Position numbers and translations under genes: made by a program | Shown here: piece by piece, positions 40,711 through 49,345 of the stretch | Position numbering within the stretch: the stretch's first letter is position 1 | How the letters are laid out: each line of letters opens with the position of its first letter | Source of the DNA: Streptomyces sp. SID14436 | GTDB lineage: Bacteria; Actinomycetota; Actinomycetes; Streptomycetales; Streptomycetaceae | Direction: 5' to 3' | Assembly: GCF_010548465.1 (NCBI RefSeq) | Contig: NZ_JAAGMD010000119.1 | Location: 1-49,345 of the forward strand | DNA: 49,345 nucleotides | The notes under the pieces: model-generated | What the model was told of the DNA's origin: nothing | What the model saw: the letters and a program-made list of their open reading frames with translations, nothing else | Databases searched by the model: none

Positions 40711-40936
40711 GTGTGTCGCGCGCGGGACCGGGCCCTGCTGCCACGGCAGACTACTTCGTTACCTTACCTAAGTCTTGACGTGTTCTTGACGCCCATCGCG
40801 GCATGATCGAACGTCCGTCCGGGCTGGTTCCCGACTCCGCGTCAAGTGGCGCGGGGTCCTGCGCCTATCGTTGCTCCAGCGCTCAGTTAAAAGCACAGCC
40901 CGACCTGCCGCTCGCGTAAGGACAGCAAGGACAGCG

Positions 40937-43804
40937 ATGCCCACCGACACCATTGCCGCCACGGGTCAGCAGGCCGGTACGCCCGGCCGGAAGAAGGGGC
41001 GCAAACTCCGCCTCATGGCGCTCGTGCTGGTGCTGGCACTGATCGGCGGTGTCGCCTACGCGGCGTACTGGTCCGTCAGCACCGTGCGCGCCTCCTTCCC
41101 GCAGACCGAGGGCTCCCTCACGCTGCAGGGCCTGTCCAAGCCCGTCGAGGTCAAGCGCGACGGCAACGGCATCCCGCAGCTGTACGCCGACTCCGACGAG
41201 GACCTGTTCATGGCGCAGGGCTACGTCCAGGCGCAGGACCGGTTCTACGAGATGGACGTGCGCCGGCACATGACGTCCGGCCGCCTGTCGGAGATGTTCG
41301 GCGCGGGCCAGGTCGACAACGACGCCTTCCTCCGCACCCTGGGCTGGGACCGGATCGCGAAGGAGGAGTACGAGAAGAAGCTGTCGCCCGCCACGAAGAA
41401 GTATCTCGACGCGTACGCCAAGGGGGTCAACGCCTACCTCGACGGCAAGGACGGCGAGGAGATCTCCCTGGAGTACGCGGCGCTGGGCTTCACCAACGAC
41501 TACGAGCCCGAGCCCTGGACCCCTGTCGACTCGGTGGCGTGGCTGAAGGCGATGGCCTGGGACCTGCGCGGCAACATGCAGGACGAGATCGACCGGGCCC
41601 TGATGACGAGCCGCCTCGGCCCGAAGCAGATCGCCGACCTGTACCCGGAGTACCCGTACAGCCGGAACAAGCCGATCATCGCCGAGGGCCAGTACAACGA
41701 ACTCACGGGAGCCTTCGAACAGGGCGGCGACAGCACGGGCGGCACCGGCACGGGCACCGGAACCGGAACCGGTACGGGCTCGGGCGTGGGCGGCGCACCG
41801 GACGGTACGGGCACCGGTACCGGTACGGGCACCGGTACCGGTACGGGCACCGGAACCGGCTCCGGCGTCGAGGGAGCGCAGGGGGCGGGCGGTGACGGCA
41901 CCGGGCTGGAGGGCCAGCTCGCGGGCCTGCAGGAGGTCCTGAAGGACCTCCCCACCGCGGTCGGCGTCAACGGCGACGGCATCGGCTCCAACTCCTGGGT
42001 GGTGTCCGGCCGGCACACCATCACCAAGAAGCCCCTGCTGGCCAACGACCCGCACCTGTCGGCCTCGCTGCCCTCCGTCTGGTACCAGATGGGCCTGCAC
42101 TGCCGCAGCGTCTCCGCCTCCTGCCAGTACGACGTCACCGGCTACACCTTCGCCGGCATGCCCGGCGTGGTCATCGGCCACAACGCGGACATCGCGTGGG
42201 GCCTGACCAACTCCGGCGTCGACGTCACCGACCTTTACCTGGAGAAGATCACCGGCGAGGGCTACCAGTACGACGGCAAGGTGGTGCCGTTCGAGAGCCG
42301 CGAGGAGACCATCCGGGTCGCCGGCGGCAAGGCCCGCAAGATCGTCGTCCGCGAGACCAACAACGGGCCCCTGCTCTCCGACCGCTCCGACGAACTGGTG
42401 AAGACCGGCAAGAAGGCCACCGTCGAGACCGCCGCGCCCGACCGGGGCGACGGCTACGGCGTGTCCCTGCGCTGGACCGCGCTGGACCCCGGCCGCACCA
42501 TGGACGCCGTCTTCGCCATGAACCGAGCGAAGAACTGGGACGACTTCCGCGAAGCGGCCACCCTCTTCGAGGTGCCCTCGCAGAACCTCGTCTACGCGGA
42601 CACCGACGGCCACATCGGCTACACCCTGCCCGGAAAGATCCCCACCCGCGCGAAGAAGCACGACGGGTCCGTCCCGGCGCCCGGGTGGAACCCGGAGTAC
42701 GAGTGGACCGGCTGGATCGAGCAGGACGCCCTGCCCTACGAGTTCGACCCCAAGCGTGGCTACATCGTCACCGCCAACCAGGCCGTCGTCGACCCGGACG
42801 CCTACCCGTACACCCTCACCACCGACTGGGGATACGGCGCGCGCAGCCAGCGGATCAACGACCTGATCAAGCTGAAGATCAAGGACGGCGGCAAGATCTC
42901 CACGGACGACATGCGGCAGATGCAGCTGGACAACCACAGCGAGATCGCCCGCAGCCTGGTGCCGGACCTGCTCAAGATCGACACCGAGGACCCGGACGTC
43001 CGCGAGGCGCAGAAGCTGCTGGAGGGCTGGGACTACACCCAGGACGCCGACTCGGCCGCGGCGGCCTACTTCAACTCCGTCTGGCGCAACATCCTGAAGC
43101 TGGCCTTCGGCCACAAGCTGCCCAAGGAGCTGCGCGTCGAGGGACAGTGCCTGTGGGTCGACCCGGTCAACACCACCGGACCGGCGGACGAGGCGCAGAA
43201 GGTGCGCGAGTGCGGCCAGCGCTCGGCCGACCAGGCGCAGCCGGACGGCGGCGACCGGTGGTTCGAGGTGGTCACCACCCTGAAGAAGGACCCGGACAGC
43301 GACTGGTGGTCCACGCCCGAGCGGGGCACCCGCCCGGGCGCCGACAAGAACCGTGACGACCTGTTCAAGCGGGCCATGATCGACGCCCGCTGGGAGCTGA
43401 CGGCCAAGCTGGGCAAGGACATCGACACCTGGAGCTGGGGCCGGCTGCACCGGCTGTTCCTGAAGAACCAGACGCTCGGCACCGAGGGTCCCGGCGTCCT
43501 GCGCCGCGCCCTCAACCGCGGGCCCTGGAAGCTCGGCGGCGGCGAGGCCACGGTCAACGCCACCGGCTGGAACGCCGCCGGCGGCTACGGGGTCGTGTGG
43601 GTCCCGTCGATGCGGATGGTGGTCAACCTCGACGACTTCGACAAGTCCCGGTGGATCAACCTCACCGGCGCCTCCGGACACGCCTACAGCGCCCACTACG
43701 TCGACCAGACGGACAAGTGGGCCAAGGGCGAGCTGCTGCCGTGGGCGTACTCGTCCGAGGCCGTCGACGAGAACACCGAGGACACGCTGACGCTGGAGCC
43801 CTGA
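40937..43804 (+). CDS. Penicillin acylase-family Ntn hydrolase
   Basis: 955 residues. An N-terminal membrane anchor (LMALVLVLALIGGVAYAAYW) is followed by the alpha chain (GNGIPQLYADSDEDLFMAQG, YVQAQDRFYEMDVRRHMTSG), a spacer with a long Gly-Thr run (about 267-322), and the autocleavage site GIG-SNSWVVSG, making Ser351 the N-terminal nucleophile. The beta chain holds PLLANDPHL and the oxyanion Asn (about 610). The family hydrolyses amides such as penicillins or acyl-homoserine lactones; the substrate is not readable. ATG at 40937 follows AAGGA. A 16-bp terminator follows. Confidence 0.92.
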   Translation: MPTDTIAATGQQAGTPGRKKGRKLRLMALVLVLALIGGVAYAAYWSVSTVRASFPQTEGSLTLQGLSKPVEVKRDGNGIPQLYADSDEDLFMAQGYVQAQDRFYEMDVRRHMTSGRLSEMFGAGQVDNDAFLRTLGWDRIAKEEYEKKLSPATKKYLDAYAKGVNAYLDGKDGEEISLEYAALGFTNDYEPEPWTPVDSVAWLKAMAWDLRGNMQDEIDRALMTSRLGPKQIADLYPEYPYSRNKPIIAEGQYNELTGAFEQGGDSTGGTGTGTGTGTGTGSGVGGAPDGTGTGTGTGTGTGTGTGTGSGVEGAQGAGGDGTGLEGQLAGLQEVLKDLPTAVGVNGDGIGSNSWVVSGRHTITKKPLLANDPHLSASLPSVWYQMGLHCRSVSASCQYDVTGYTFAGMPGVVIGHNADIAWGLTNSGVDVTDLYLEKITGEGYQYDGKVVPFESREETIRVAGGKARKIVVRETNNGPLLSDRSDELVKTGKKATVETAAPDRGDGYGVSLRWTALDPGRTMDAVFAMNRAKNWDDFREAATLFEVPSQNLVYADTDGHIGYTLPGKIPTRAKKHDGSVPAPGWNPEYEWTGWIEQDALPYEFDPKRGYIVTANQAVVDPDAYPYTLTTDWGYGARSQRINDLIKLKIKDGGKISTDDMRQMQLDNHSEIARSLVPDLLKIDTEDPDVREAQKLLEGWDYTQDADSAAAAYFNSVWRNILKLAFGHKLPKELRVEGQCLWVDPVNTTGPADEAQKVRECGQRSADQAQPDGGDRWFEVVTTLKKDPDSDWWSTPERGTRPGADKNRDDLFKRAMIDARWELTAKLGKDIDTWSWGRLHRLFLKNQTLGTEGPGVLRRALNRGPWKLGGGEATVNATGWNAAGGYGVVWVPSMRMVVNLDDFDKSRWINLTGASGHAYSAHYVDQTDKWAKGELLPWAYSSEAVDENTEDTLTLEP
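41739..41868. repeat. 6-bp repeat encoding (Gly-Thr)n in the acylase spacer
   Basis: Hexamers GGCACC, GGTACC, GGTACG, GGAACC and GGCACG repeat in frame in two blocks separated by codons for GSGVGGAPD. The array sits in the spacer peptide, about 40 codons before the nucleophile Ser. Confidence 0.88.
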
Positions 43805-43817
43805 CCCGGCCCGGCCC

Positions 43818-43855
43818 GAAGCGGCCGCCACGCACACGCGCGTGGCGGCCGCTTC
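43818..43855 (+). terminator. Terminator of the acylase gene
   Basis: GAAGCGGCCGCCACGC (43818-43833) and GCGTGGCGGCCGCTTC (43840-43855): perfect 16-bp stem with a 6-nt loop. Confidence 0.9.
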
Positions 43856-43982
43856 TCCGTCCCCGTGGCGCGCGCCGCCCCGTCCTCGCTGCGCGCGTCC
43901 CGTCCCCCGCTGTCACCGACCGGTCCCTCGGCCAGGACGACGCTGCCCGGCCCGGCCCGGCCCGTCTCGGCCCGGCCCGGCC

Positions 43983-44600
43983 TCAGCCGAAGCGCCGTAC
44001 CCCCGACGGGGTCACCGCCGCCCGTACGGGCCGGTCGTGGGGCTCCTCGGGCACCCGCGCGACGACCTCGCCGTCGTACAGCAGCACCACGAGCGCCGGG
44101 TCCGCGCCCCCGCGTTCCAGCCGGGCGAGGACCCGGTCGTAGGAGCCGCCTCCGCGGCCCAGCCGCATCCCGCGCGCGTCGACGGCGAGGCCCGGCAGCA
44201 GGACGACGTCCGCCTCGGTGACGGCGTCCGGGCCGAGTCGCGGCCCCGCCGGTTCGAGGAGGGTCATGCGTCCGCCGCCGTGCCGGACCGGGGTGAGGGA
44301 GTCCGCGCCCTCGTAGCGTCCCCAGTCCAGGTCGTTGTCGGGCAGGAGCGCCGGCAGCAGCACGCGCACGCCCCGCGCGTGCAGCGCGTCGAGCAGCGTG
44401 AGCGTGCCCGGTTCGCTCCCGACGGAGACGTACGCGGCCACGGTGCGCGCCTGCCGGAGCTCGGGCAGTGCGTCTGCCTGCCGGGCGAGCGCGGAGGCGG
44501 CCACCCGGACGTCATCGGCCGTCAATCCGTTTCTCACCGCGAGGATTTCCCGCCGAAGGGTGCGTTTGTCAGGGTCGTTGGCGCGACGGTTGTATCTCAA
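43983..44600 (-). CDS. 5-formyltetrahydrofolate cyclo-ligase
   Basis: 205 residues. It converts 5-formyl-THF to 5,10-methenyl-THF using ATP. The N-terminus DKRTLRREILAVRNGLTADD, YVSVGSEPGTLTLLDALHAR and the ATP loop LGRGGGSYDRVLARLERG are typical; GGGSYDR replaces the usual GGGYYDR. The TTG start at 44600 follows GGACAGGGACAACC. It is divergent from galU, the arrangement also found in mycobacteria. Confidence 0.92.
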   Translation of the reverse strand: MRYNRRANDPDKRTLRREILAVRNGLTADDVRVAASALARQADALPELRQARTVAAYVSVGSEPGTLTLLDALHARGVRVLLPALLPDNDLDWGRYEGADSLTPVRHGGGRMTLLEPAGPRLGPDAVTEADVVLLPGLAVDARGMRLGRGGGSYDRVLARLERGGADPALVVLLYDGEVVARVPEEPHDRPVRAAVTPSGVRRFG

Positions 44601-44679
44601 GGTTGTCCCTGTCCTGTTCCAATATGTTCATATGAGCAGGAAGTAACCGGAGGTGCAGATTCCCTGCAAAGGCAGCGGA

Positions 44680-44685
44680 TATTGT
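44680..44685 (+). promoter_or_regulatory. -10 box TATTGT, leaderless start of galU
   Basis: TATTGT ends 7 nt before the ATG at 44693 and no ribosome site is present. Confidence 0.5.
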
Positions 44686-44692
44686 GGCGGCC

Positions 44693-45604
44693 ATGTCTCA
44701 GTCACACCCTCGGATCAGCAAGGCTGTCATCCCGGCAGCAGGCCTCGGCACCCGGTTCCTGCCGGCCACGAAGGCCACTCCCAAGGAGATGCTGCCGGTC
44801 GTCGACAAGCCGGCGATCCAGTACGTGGTCGAAGAGGCCGTCGCCGCCGGCCTCGACGACGTCCTCATGGTCACGGGCCGCAACAAGCGCCCGCTGGAGG
44901 ACCACTTCGACCGCAACTACGAACTGGAGTCCGCCCTCGAGAAGAAGGGCGACGCCAACCGGCTGGCCAAGGTCCAGGAGTCCAGCGACCTGGCCACCAT
45001 GCACTACGTCCGCCAGGGTGACCCCAAGGGTCTGGGACACGCCGTGCTGTGCGCCGCCCCCCACGTGGGCGACGAGCCCTTCGCCGTGCTCCTCGGCGAC
45101 GACCTGATCGACCCGCGCGACCCCCTGCTCCAGCGCATGATCGACGTCCACGCGCAGCACGGCGGCAGCGTCGTCGCCCTCATGGAAGTGGCCCCCGAGC
45201 AGATCCACCTCTACGGTTCCGCCGCCGTCGAGGCCACCGAGGACGCCGACGTCGTCCGGGTCGGCGGTCTGGTCGAGAAGCCCGACGCCGCCGACGCGCC
45301 GTCCAACTTCGCCATCATCGGCCGCTACGTCCTCGACCCGGCCGTCTTCGAGATACTCCGCAAGACCGAACCGGGCCGCGGCGGCGAGATCCAGCTGACC
45401 GACGCCCTCCAGCAGCTCGCGGCCGACGAGGGGGTCGGCGGCCCGGTGCACGGCGTCGTCTTCAAGGGCCGCCGCTATGACACCGGCGACCGCGGCGACT
45501 ACCTGCGTGCCATTGTCCGGCTCGCGTGCGAACGTGAGGACCTCGGCCCGGACTTCCGGACCTGGCTCCGCCGTTACGTCACCGAGGAGATGCAGCAACG
45601 TTGA
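44693..45604 (+). CDS. galU: UTP-glucose-1-phosphate uridylyltransferase
   Basis: 303 residues. It makes UDP-glucose from UTP and glucose 1-phosphate for wall and storage polymers. The nucleotide site is [38 protein letters not shown]; also present are [14 protein letters not shown] and [16 protein letters not shown] at 44693 is taken over GTG 44684 because of the promoter spacing. Its stop overlaps the moeA/glp TTG (TTGA at 45601-45604). Confidence 0.95.
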   Translation: MSQSHPRISKAVIPAAGLGTRFLPATKATPKEMLPVVDKPAIQYVVEEAVAAGLDDVLMVTGRNKRPLEDHFDRNYELESALEKKGDANRLAKVQESSDLATMHYVRQGDPKGLGHAVLCAAPHVGDEPFAVLLGDDLIDPRDPLLQRMIDVHAQHGGSVVALMEVAPEQIHLYGSAAVEATEDADVVRVGGLVEKPDAADAPSNFAIIGRYVLDPAVFEILRKTEPGRGGEIQLTDALQQLAADEGVGGPVHGVVFKGRRYDTGDRGDYLRAIVRLACEREDLGPDFRTWLRRYVTEEMQQR

Positions 45605-46923
45605 GCACCGCCGCGCCCCGCACCGCAGGCCCGGACCACCTCTGGTCGGTGGACGAGCACCTGGACGACATTCTCGGCACCGTCCGTCCGCTCGAGCCCA
45701 TCGAACTGCACCTCCTCGACGCCCAGGGCTGCGTCCTGGTCGAGGACGTCACGGTGCCGGTGTCCCTGCCCCCGTTCGACAACAGCTCCATGGACGGGTA
45801 CGCGGTGCGGGTCGCGGACATCGCGGGCGCCAGCGAGGAGTACCCGGCGGCCCTCGAGGTCGTCGGCGACGTCGCCGCGGGCCAGGCCGACCTCCTGCAC
45901 GTCGGCCCCGGCCAGGCCGCCCGCATCATGACCGGCGCCCCGCTCCCGCCGGGCGCCGAGACCGTCGTCCCCGTCGAATGGACCGACGGCGGCCTGGGCG
46001 GCGGCCCCGCCACCGGGATGCGGGCCCGCAGCCTCGCCCCCGAGGGCGCCACCGGACAGGTCCGCGTCCACCGGCCCGCCGCGGCACGCGCCCACGTGCG
46101 CGCCGCCGGCAGCGACGTCAAGGCGGGCGACCGTGCCCTGACCGCCGGCACCGTCCTCGGCCCGCCGCAGATCTCCCTGCTCGCGGCCATCGGCCGCGGC
46201 ACGGTGCGCGTGCGCCCCCGCCCGCGCGTGGTCGTGCTCTCCACGGGCAGCGAACTCGTCCAGCCCGACGCGGAACTGCGCCCCGGACAGATCTACGACT
46301 CCAACAGCTTCGCCCTCACCGCCGCCGCCCGGGACGCCGGAGCGATCGCCTACCGGGTGGGGGCCGTCACCGACGACGCCGCGACCCTGCGGGACACGAT
46401 CGAGGACCAGCTGGTGCGGGCCGACCTGATGGTGACCACCGGCGGCGTGAGCGTCGGCGCGTACGACGTGGTCAAGGAGGCCCTGTCGTCCGTCGCCGAC
46501 GAGGACGAACCGGGCAGCGGCATCGACTTCCGCAGGCTGGCCATGCAGCCCGGCAAACCGCAGGGCTTCGGCTCCATCGGCCCCGACCACACCCCGCTGC
46601 TGGCCCTGCCCGGCAACCCGGTCTCCTCCTACGTCTCCTTCGAGCTGTTCGTCCGCCCCGCCATCCGCACCCTCATGGGCCTCACCGACGTCCACCGGCC
46701 CCGGACGCGCGCGACCCTCACCGCGGACGGCCCGCTGACCTCGCCGAAGGGCCGCCGCCAGTTCCTGCGCGGCCGGTACGCCGACGGCGCGGTCACCCCG
46801 GTCGGCGGCGCCGGATCCCACCTGGTCGCCGCGCTCGCCCGGGCGAACGCGCTGATCGTCGTCCCCGAGGACACCGAGTCCCTGGAGCCGGGCGCCACGG
46901 CCGAGGTGGTCCTGCTCGGCTGA
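45601..46923 (+). CDS. MoeA-family molybdopterin molybdenumtransferase, Glp candidate
   Basis: 440 residues. MoeA folds insert Mo into molybdopterin. Motifs: [71 protein letters not shown] and [20 protein letters not shown]. In Corynebacterium the MoeA-like protein at this locus (Glp) is a moonlighting FtsZ partner whose membrane receptor GlpR is encoded nearby; here sepX/glpR follows four genes on. TTG start, coupled to galU. Whether it is catalytic, divisome-bound or both cannot be decided from sequence. Confidence 0.9.
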   Translation: MSTAAPRTAGPDHLWSVDEHLDDILGTVRPLEPIELHLLDAQGCVLVEDVTVPVSLPPFDNSSMDGYAVRVADIAGASEEYPAALEVVGDVAAGQADLLHVGPGQAARIMTGAPLPPGAETVVPVEWTDGGLGGGPATGMRARSLAPEGATGQVRVHRPAAARAHVRAAGSDVKAGDRALTAGTVLGPPQISLLAAIGRGTVRVRPRPRVVVLSTGSELVQPDAELRPGQIYDSNSFALTAAARDAGAIAYRVGAVTDDAATLRDTIEDQLVRADLMVTTGGVSVGAYDVVKEALSSVADEDEPGSGIDFRRLAMQPGKPQGFGSIGPDHTPLLALPGNPVSSYVSFELFVRPAIRTLMGLTDVHRPRTRATLTADGPLTSPKGRRQFLRGRYADGAVTPVGGAGSHLVAALARANALIVVPEDTESLEPGATAEVVLLG

Positions 46924-47009
46924 GCACCCCGGGTTGGCGGTACCGTGTCGCGCACAGCAGGCCCACGCGCCGCACCGCGACGGGCCCGGACCGGGAGCGC
47001 CACACGATC

Positions 47010-47522
47010 ATGACCGTGCCTTCCCGGGGGGACACCCCCGGACCCTCCGAGCAGCGCCGTCTGACGCACATCGACGAGGCGGGCGCCGCCCGCATGGTCG
47101 ACGTCTCCGGCAAGGACGTCACCGCGCGCACCGCCCGCGCCACCGGCCGCGTCCGCGTCTCGCCCCGCGTCGTCGAGCTGCTGCGCGGCGAGGGCGTCCC
47201 CAAGGGCGACGCCCTGGCCACCGCCCGGATCGCGGGCATCATGGGCGCCAAGCGCACCCCCGACCTCATCCCGCTGTGCCACCCCTTGTCGGTGTCCGGT
47301 GTGACACTGGACCTGTCGGTCGCGGACGACGCCGTGGAGATCGCGGCGACGGTCAGGACGACGGACCGCACGGGCGTCGAGATGGAGGCGCTCACCGCGG
47401 TCTCCGTCGCCGCGCTCACCGTGATCGACATGGTCAAGGCGGTCGACAAGGAGGCGGTCATCACGGACGTGCGGGTCGAGGAGAAGACGGGCGGCAGGTC
47501 CGGCGACTGGAGCAGGGCATGA
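47010..47522 (+). CDS. moaC: Cyclic pyranopterin monophosphate synthase accessory protein MoaC
   Basis: 170 residues. It works with MoaA to make cPMP, the first molybdopterin intermediate. [40 protein letters not shown] and [27 protein letters not shown] hold the catalytic His/Lys region. GGGAGC is 12 nt before ATG 47010. It overlaps the next gene by ATGA. Confidence 0.95.
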   Translation: MTVPSRGDTPGPSEQRRLTHIDEAGAARMVDVSGKDVTARTARATGRVRVSPRVVELLRGEGVPKGDALATARIAGIMGAKRTPDLIPLCHPLSVSGVTLDLSVADDAVEIAATVRTTDRTGVEMEALTAVSVAALTVIDMVKAVDKEAVITDVRVEEKTGGRSGDWSRA

Positions 47523-48061
47523 CCCCCGGCGCAGCGGCCGGTGACACGGCGCCCGCGCCGTACCGGGCGCTGGTCGTCACCGCGTCCAACCGGGCCGCCG
47601 CCGGCGTCTACGCGGACCGGGGCGGCCCGCTGATCGCCGACGGCCTGCGCCGGCTCGGCTTCACCGTCGACGGCCCGCAGATCGTCCCCGACGGCGACCC
47701 GGTGGAGGCCGCGCTGCGCGCGGGCGCCGACGCCGGGTACGACGTCGTCGTGACCACCGGGGGCACCGGCATCTCGCCCACCGACCGCACCCCCGAGGCC
47801 ACCCGGCGGGTCATCGACCACGAGGTGCCCGGCATCGCGGAGGCCATCCGCGCGTACGGCCGCGAGAAGGTGGCGACGGCCGCGCTCTCCCGCGGCCTCG
47901 CGGGCGTGGCCGGCCGCACGCTGATCGTCAACCTGCCCGGATCCAGCGGCGGGGTGAAGGACGGTCTCGCCGTGCTCGAACCGCTGCTGCGGCACGCCGT
48001 CGACCAGTTGCGCGGTGGTGACCACGAGCGGCCCGGCGCCCGGAGCGGGGGTGCGAGCTGA
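47519..48061 (+). CDS. MogA/MoaB-family molybdenum cofactor biosynthesis protein
   Basis: 180 residues. It adenylates molybdopterin (MogA role). [40 protein letters not shown] and [20 protein letters not shown] are the family motifs. It starts inside the moaC stop, and GGAG is placed 6 nt upstream. Confidence 0.92.
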   Translation: MTPGAAAGDTAPAPYRALVVTASNRAAAGVYADRGGPLIADGLRRLGFTVDGPQIVPDGDPVEAALRAGADAGYDVVVTTGGTGISPTDRTPEATRRVIDHEVPGIAEAIRAYGREKVATAALSRGLAGVAGRTLIVNLPGSSGGVKDGLAVLEPLLRHAVDQLRGGDHERPGARSGGAS

Positions 48062-48078
48062 ACCGCCCCTCCTGGCCC

Positions 48079-48750
48079 GTGGAGCTGGTGGACGGCGACA
48101 TCGTCCTCCGGCCGATAAAGCTGCGCGACCAGCGGGCCTGGCGTGAGGTCAACCGGCGCAACCGCGACTGGCTGCGGCCCTGGGAGGCGACCATCCCGCC
48201 GCCCACGCCGTCCGGCCCCGTCGTCCACCGGCCGACCTACCGTCAGATGGTCCGCCACCTGCGGACCGAGGCCAACGCGGGCCGCATGCTGCCGTTCGTC
48301 ATCGAGTACCAGGGCCGCCTGGTCGGCCAGTTGACGGTCGCCGGCATCACCTGGGGCTCCATGTGCTCGGGCCACGTGGGCTACTGGGTGGACGAGGCGG
48401 TGGCCGGGCGCGGGGTGATGCCGACGGCCGTGGCGATGGCCGCCGACCACTGTTTCCGCACCGTCGGTCTGCACCGCCTGGAGATCTGCATTCGCCCCGA
48501 GAACGGCCCCAGCCGCCGGGTCGTCGAAAAACTCGGATTCCGCGAGGAGGGGCTGCGGCCCCGCTATCTCCACATCGACGGAGCCTGGCGCGACCATCTC
48601 GTCTTCGCCCTCACCGCGGAGGAGGTGCCCGACGGCCTGCTCGCCCGTTGGCGCCGGTCACGCGACCGGCAGACCCGGCCCGGCGCGGCCGGGGGGAGCG
48701 CGGAGAGCGGAACACGCCACCCGGGTATCCCGCACCGCCCCGGTAATTGA
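48079..48750 (+). CDS. GNAT acetyltransferase, RimJ-like
   Basis: 223 residues. IVLRPIKLRDQRAWREVNRR, GRLVGQLTVAGITWGSMCSG, YWVDEAVAGRGVMPTAVAMA, LHRLEICIRPENGPSRRVVE, KLGFREEGLRPRYLHIDGAW form a RimJ/RimL-type acetyl-CoA fold; members acetylate protein N-termini. GTG 48079 has no ribosome site. An in-frame CTG at 48058, overlapping the mog stop (CTGA) and adding NRPSWPV, may be the true start, since those residues look family-like. It sits between the Moco genes and sepX, as in other actinobacteria. Confidence 0.88.
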   Translation: MELVDGDIVLRPIKLRDQRAWREVNRRNRDWLRPWEATIPPPTPSGPVVHRPTYRQMVRHLRTEANAGRMLPFVIEYQGRLVGQLTVAGITWGSMCSGHVGYWVDEAVAGRGVMPTAVAMAADHCFRTVGLHRLEICIRPENGPSRRVVEKLGFREEGLRPRYLHIDGAWRDHLVFALTAEEVPDGLLARWRRSRDRQTRPGAAGGSAESGTRHPGIPHRPGN

Positions 48751-48909
48751 ATAAATGTTCGAAATTGATCGGGTGGTGACCGTCTCCGGGCCCGGAATTC
48801 CCGGGTCGGGCGGTCCGCTGATCGCATCGGTCACAAGAAAAGTTCGAAATATCAGCCAGATCGTGCGACACACCGGCTCAATTGGCGGATGGCCTCACGC
48901 AAACCCCTC

Positions 48910-48915
48910 TACCGT
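48910..48915 (+). promoter_or_regulatory. -10 box TACCGT, leaderless start of sepX/glpR
   Basis: TACCGT ends 7 nt before GTG 48923. The AT-rich spacer upstream has two GTTCGAAAT copies (48757, 48842) and a GCGACAC. Confidence 0.5.
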
Positions 48916-48922
48916 GTGAGAC

Positions 48923-49345
48923 GTGAGCAGCAGCGGCCTCATCTACGCAGTCATCGTCGGGGCCTGGGCCGCCTACTTGGTGCCGATGTGGCTCCGTAGG
49001 CAGGACGAGCTGAACGAGGCCCGTCCGACGGAACGCTTCAGCACCGCCATCCGATTGCTGTCCGGACGGGCGGGCATGGAGCGCCGGTACGCCAAGGACC
49101 TGCGGGCGCGCTCTTCCGGCGAGGAGGAGCACAGCGTCCACGACCCGGACGCGGTCACCGACTCGGTGGACGTCCGGGCCTTCGCCGTGTCCCGGACCCG
49201 CCCGCAGACCCGGGTGCCCCTCCCCGAACCGACCGACCGCCCGCCCCACGAGCAGGCCGACGCAGCCGACCGCCCCGCCCCGCAGGGACGGCGCGCCCCC
49301 GGCGCGGAGCGCGGCCCGGTCCCGCCCGCACGCCGGGAGGACCGG
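48923..49345 (+). CDS. sepX: SepX/GlpR-type membrane protein (partial)
   Basis: The first 141 residues are present; the right end is cut. MSSSGLIYAVIVGAWAAYLV, PMWLRRQDELNEARPTERFS, TAIRLLSGRAGMERRYAKDL match the conserved start of the actinobacterial SepX/GlpR proteins: one N-terminal membrane helix (about 5-23), then a conserved basic region and a long Pro/Asp-rich linker. In Streptomyces SepX is needed for cell division and sporulation septa; in Corynebacterium GlpR anchors Glp. Its position after a MoeA-like gene supports this reading. Confidence 0.85.
   Translation, partial: MSSSGLIYAVIVGAWAAYLVPMWLRRQDELNEARPTERFSTAIRLLSGRAGMERRYAKDLRARSSGEEEHSVHDPDAVTDSVDVRAFAVSRTRPQTRVPLPEPTDRPPHEQADAADRPAPQGRRAPGAERGPVPPARREDR

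Noticed and set aside
40755-40775. Iron-box-like sequence TTAGGTAAGGTAAC on the minus strand
   Set aside because: Only one half resembles the DmdR/IdeR site; the other half does not match, and nothing nearby concerns iron.
40883-43837. 984-codon minus-strand ORF over the acylase
   Set aside because: Mirror frame of a long GC-rich gene; no domain seen and the plus frame has all acylase motifs.

Overview
The window is chromosomal DNA of a Streptomyces species. The base composition is very GC-rich with a strong G/C third-codon bias. Many starts are GTG or TTG, genes often overlap by ATGA, and several genes look leaderless. The gene content is also typical of the genus: hrdD-type sigma factor, SepX/GlpR, a DUF6227 protein, and a DHA2 exporter beside a TetR repressor. 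No transposase, prophage, CRISPR array or secondary-metabolite cluster is visible. Species cannot be decided from the sequence alone.

Layout. 1-6.9 kb: an FMN-binding PPOX-like protein and a hemerythrin (minus), an MMPL exporter, and a divergent TetR gene. The TetR gene is followed by a tiny His/Lys-rich ORF and a DUF4287 gene joined by ATGA overlaps, then an AraC/GyrI regulator and a small membrane protein. 7-10.7 kb: a minus-strand group of cold-shock protein, DEAD-box RNA helicase, CBS-like protein and membrane protein. 11-13.6 kb: a less GC-rich, loosely packed stretch with a DCC thiol oxidoreductase, a GYD protein, a doubtful two-helix membrane protein and a lone ScoMcrA-like N-terminal domain, ending at tRNA-Arg(CCT). 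13.8-20.2 kb: M6 metalloprotease, TetR plus DHA2 exporter with clear palindromic operators, MarR divergent from a DODA-type dioxygenase, and a GNAT.

20.4-30.3 kb: hrdD, a TetR gene of the SCO3201 type, a WYL regulator, a second DHA2 exporter, and the fructose operon fruR-fruK-fruA. A previously unlisted 53-codon Pro-rich ORF fills the fruK-fruA gap exactly. 30.4-37.5 kb: DUF6227, a lipoprotein L,D-transpeptidase, a P1-family peptidase, a small acidic protein, MscL, a SAF/CpaB-like protein, MtnP, and an FmdB-type zinc-ribbon protein whose start is preceded by a CIRCE element (HrcA operator). The zinc-ribbon gene matches the mycobacterial redox-regulated chaperone Ruc in domain layout, regulation and neighbourhood. 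37.5-49.3 kb: MFS, a cation/proton antiporter with a C-terminal RCK-like domain, a penicillin-acylase-family hydrolase, 5-formyl-THF cyclo-ligase, and the cluster galU - moeA/glp - moaC - mog - rimJ-like GNAT - sepX/glpR. SepX/GlpR is cut by the window end.

How it works together. Fructose is imported and phosphorylated by FruA, then phosphorylated again by FruK, under FruR. The right end pairs molybdenum-cofactor genes with a gephyrin-like MoeA (Glp) and its putative membrane receptor SepX/GlpR, a cell-division module. A recurring oddity is that several genes end inside, or carry tails encoded by, short tandem repeats.
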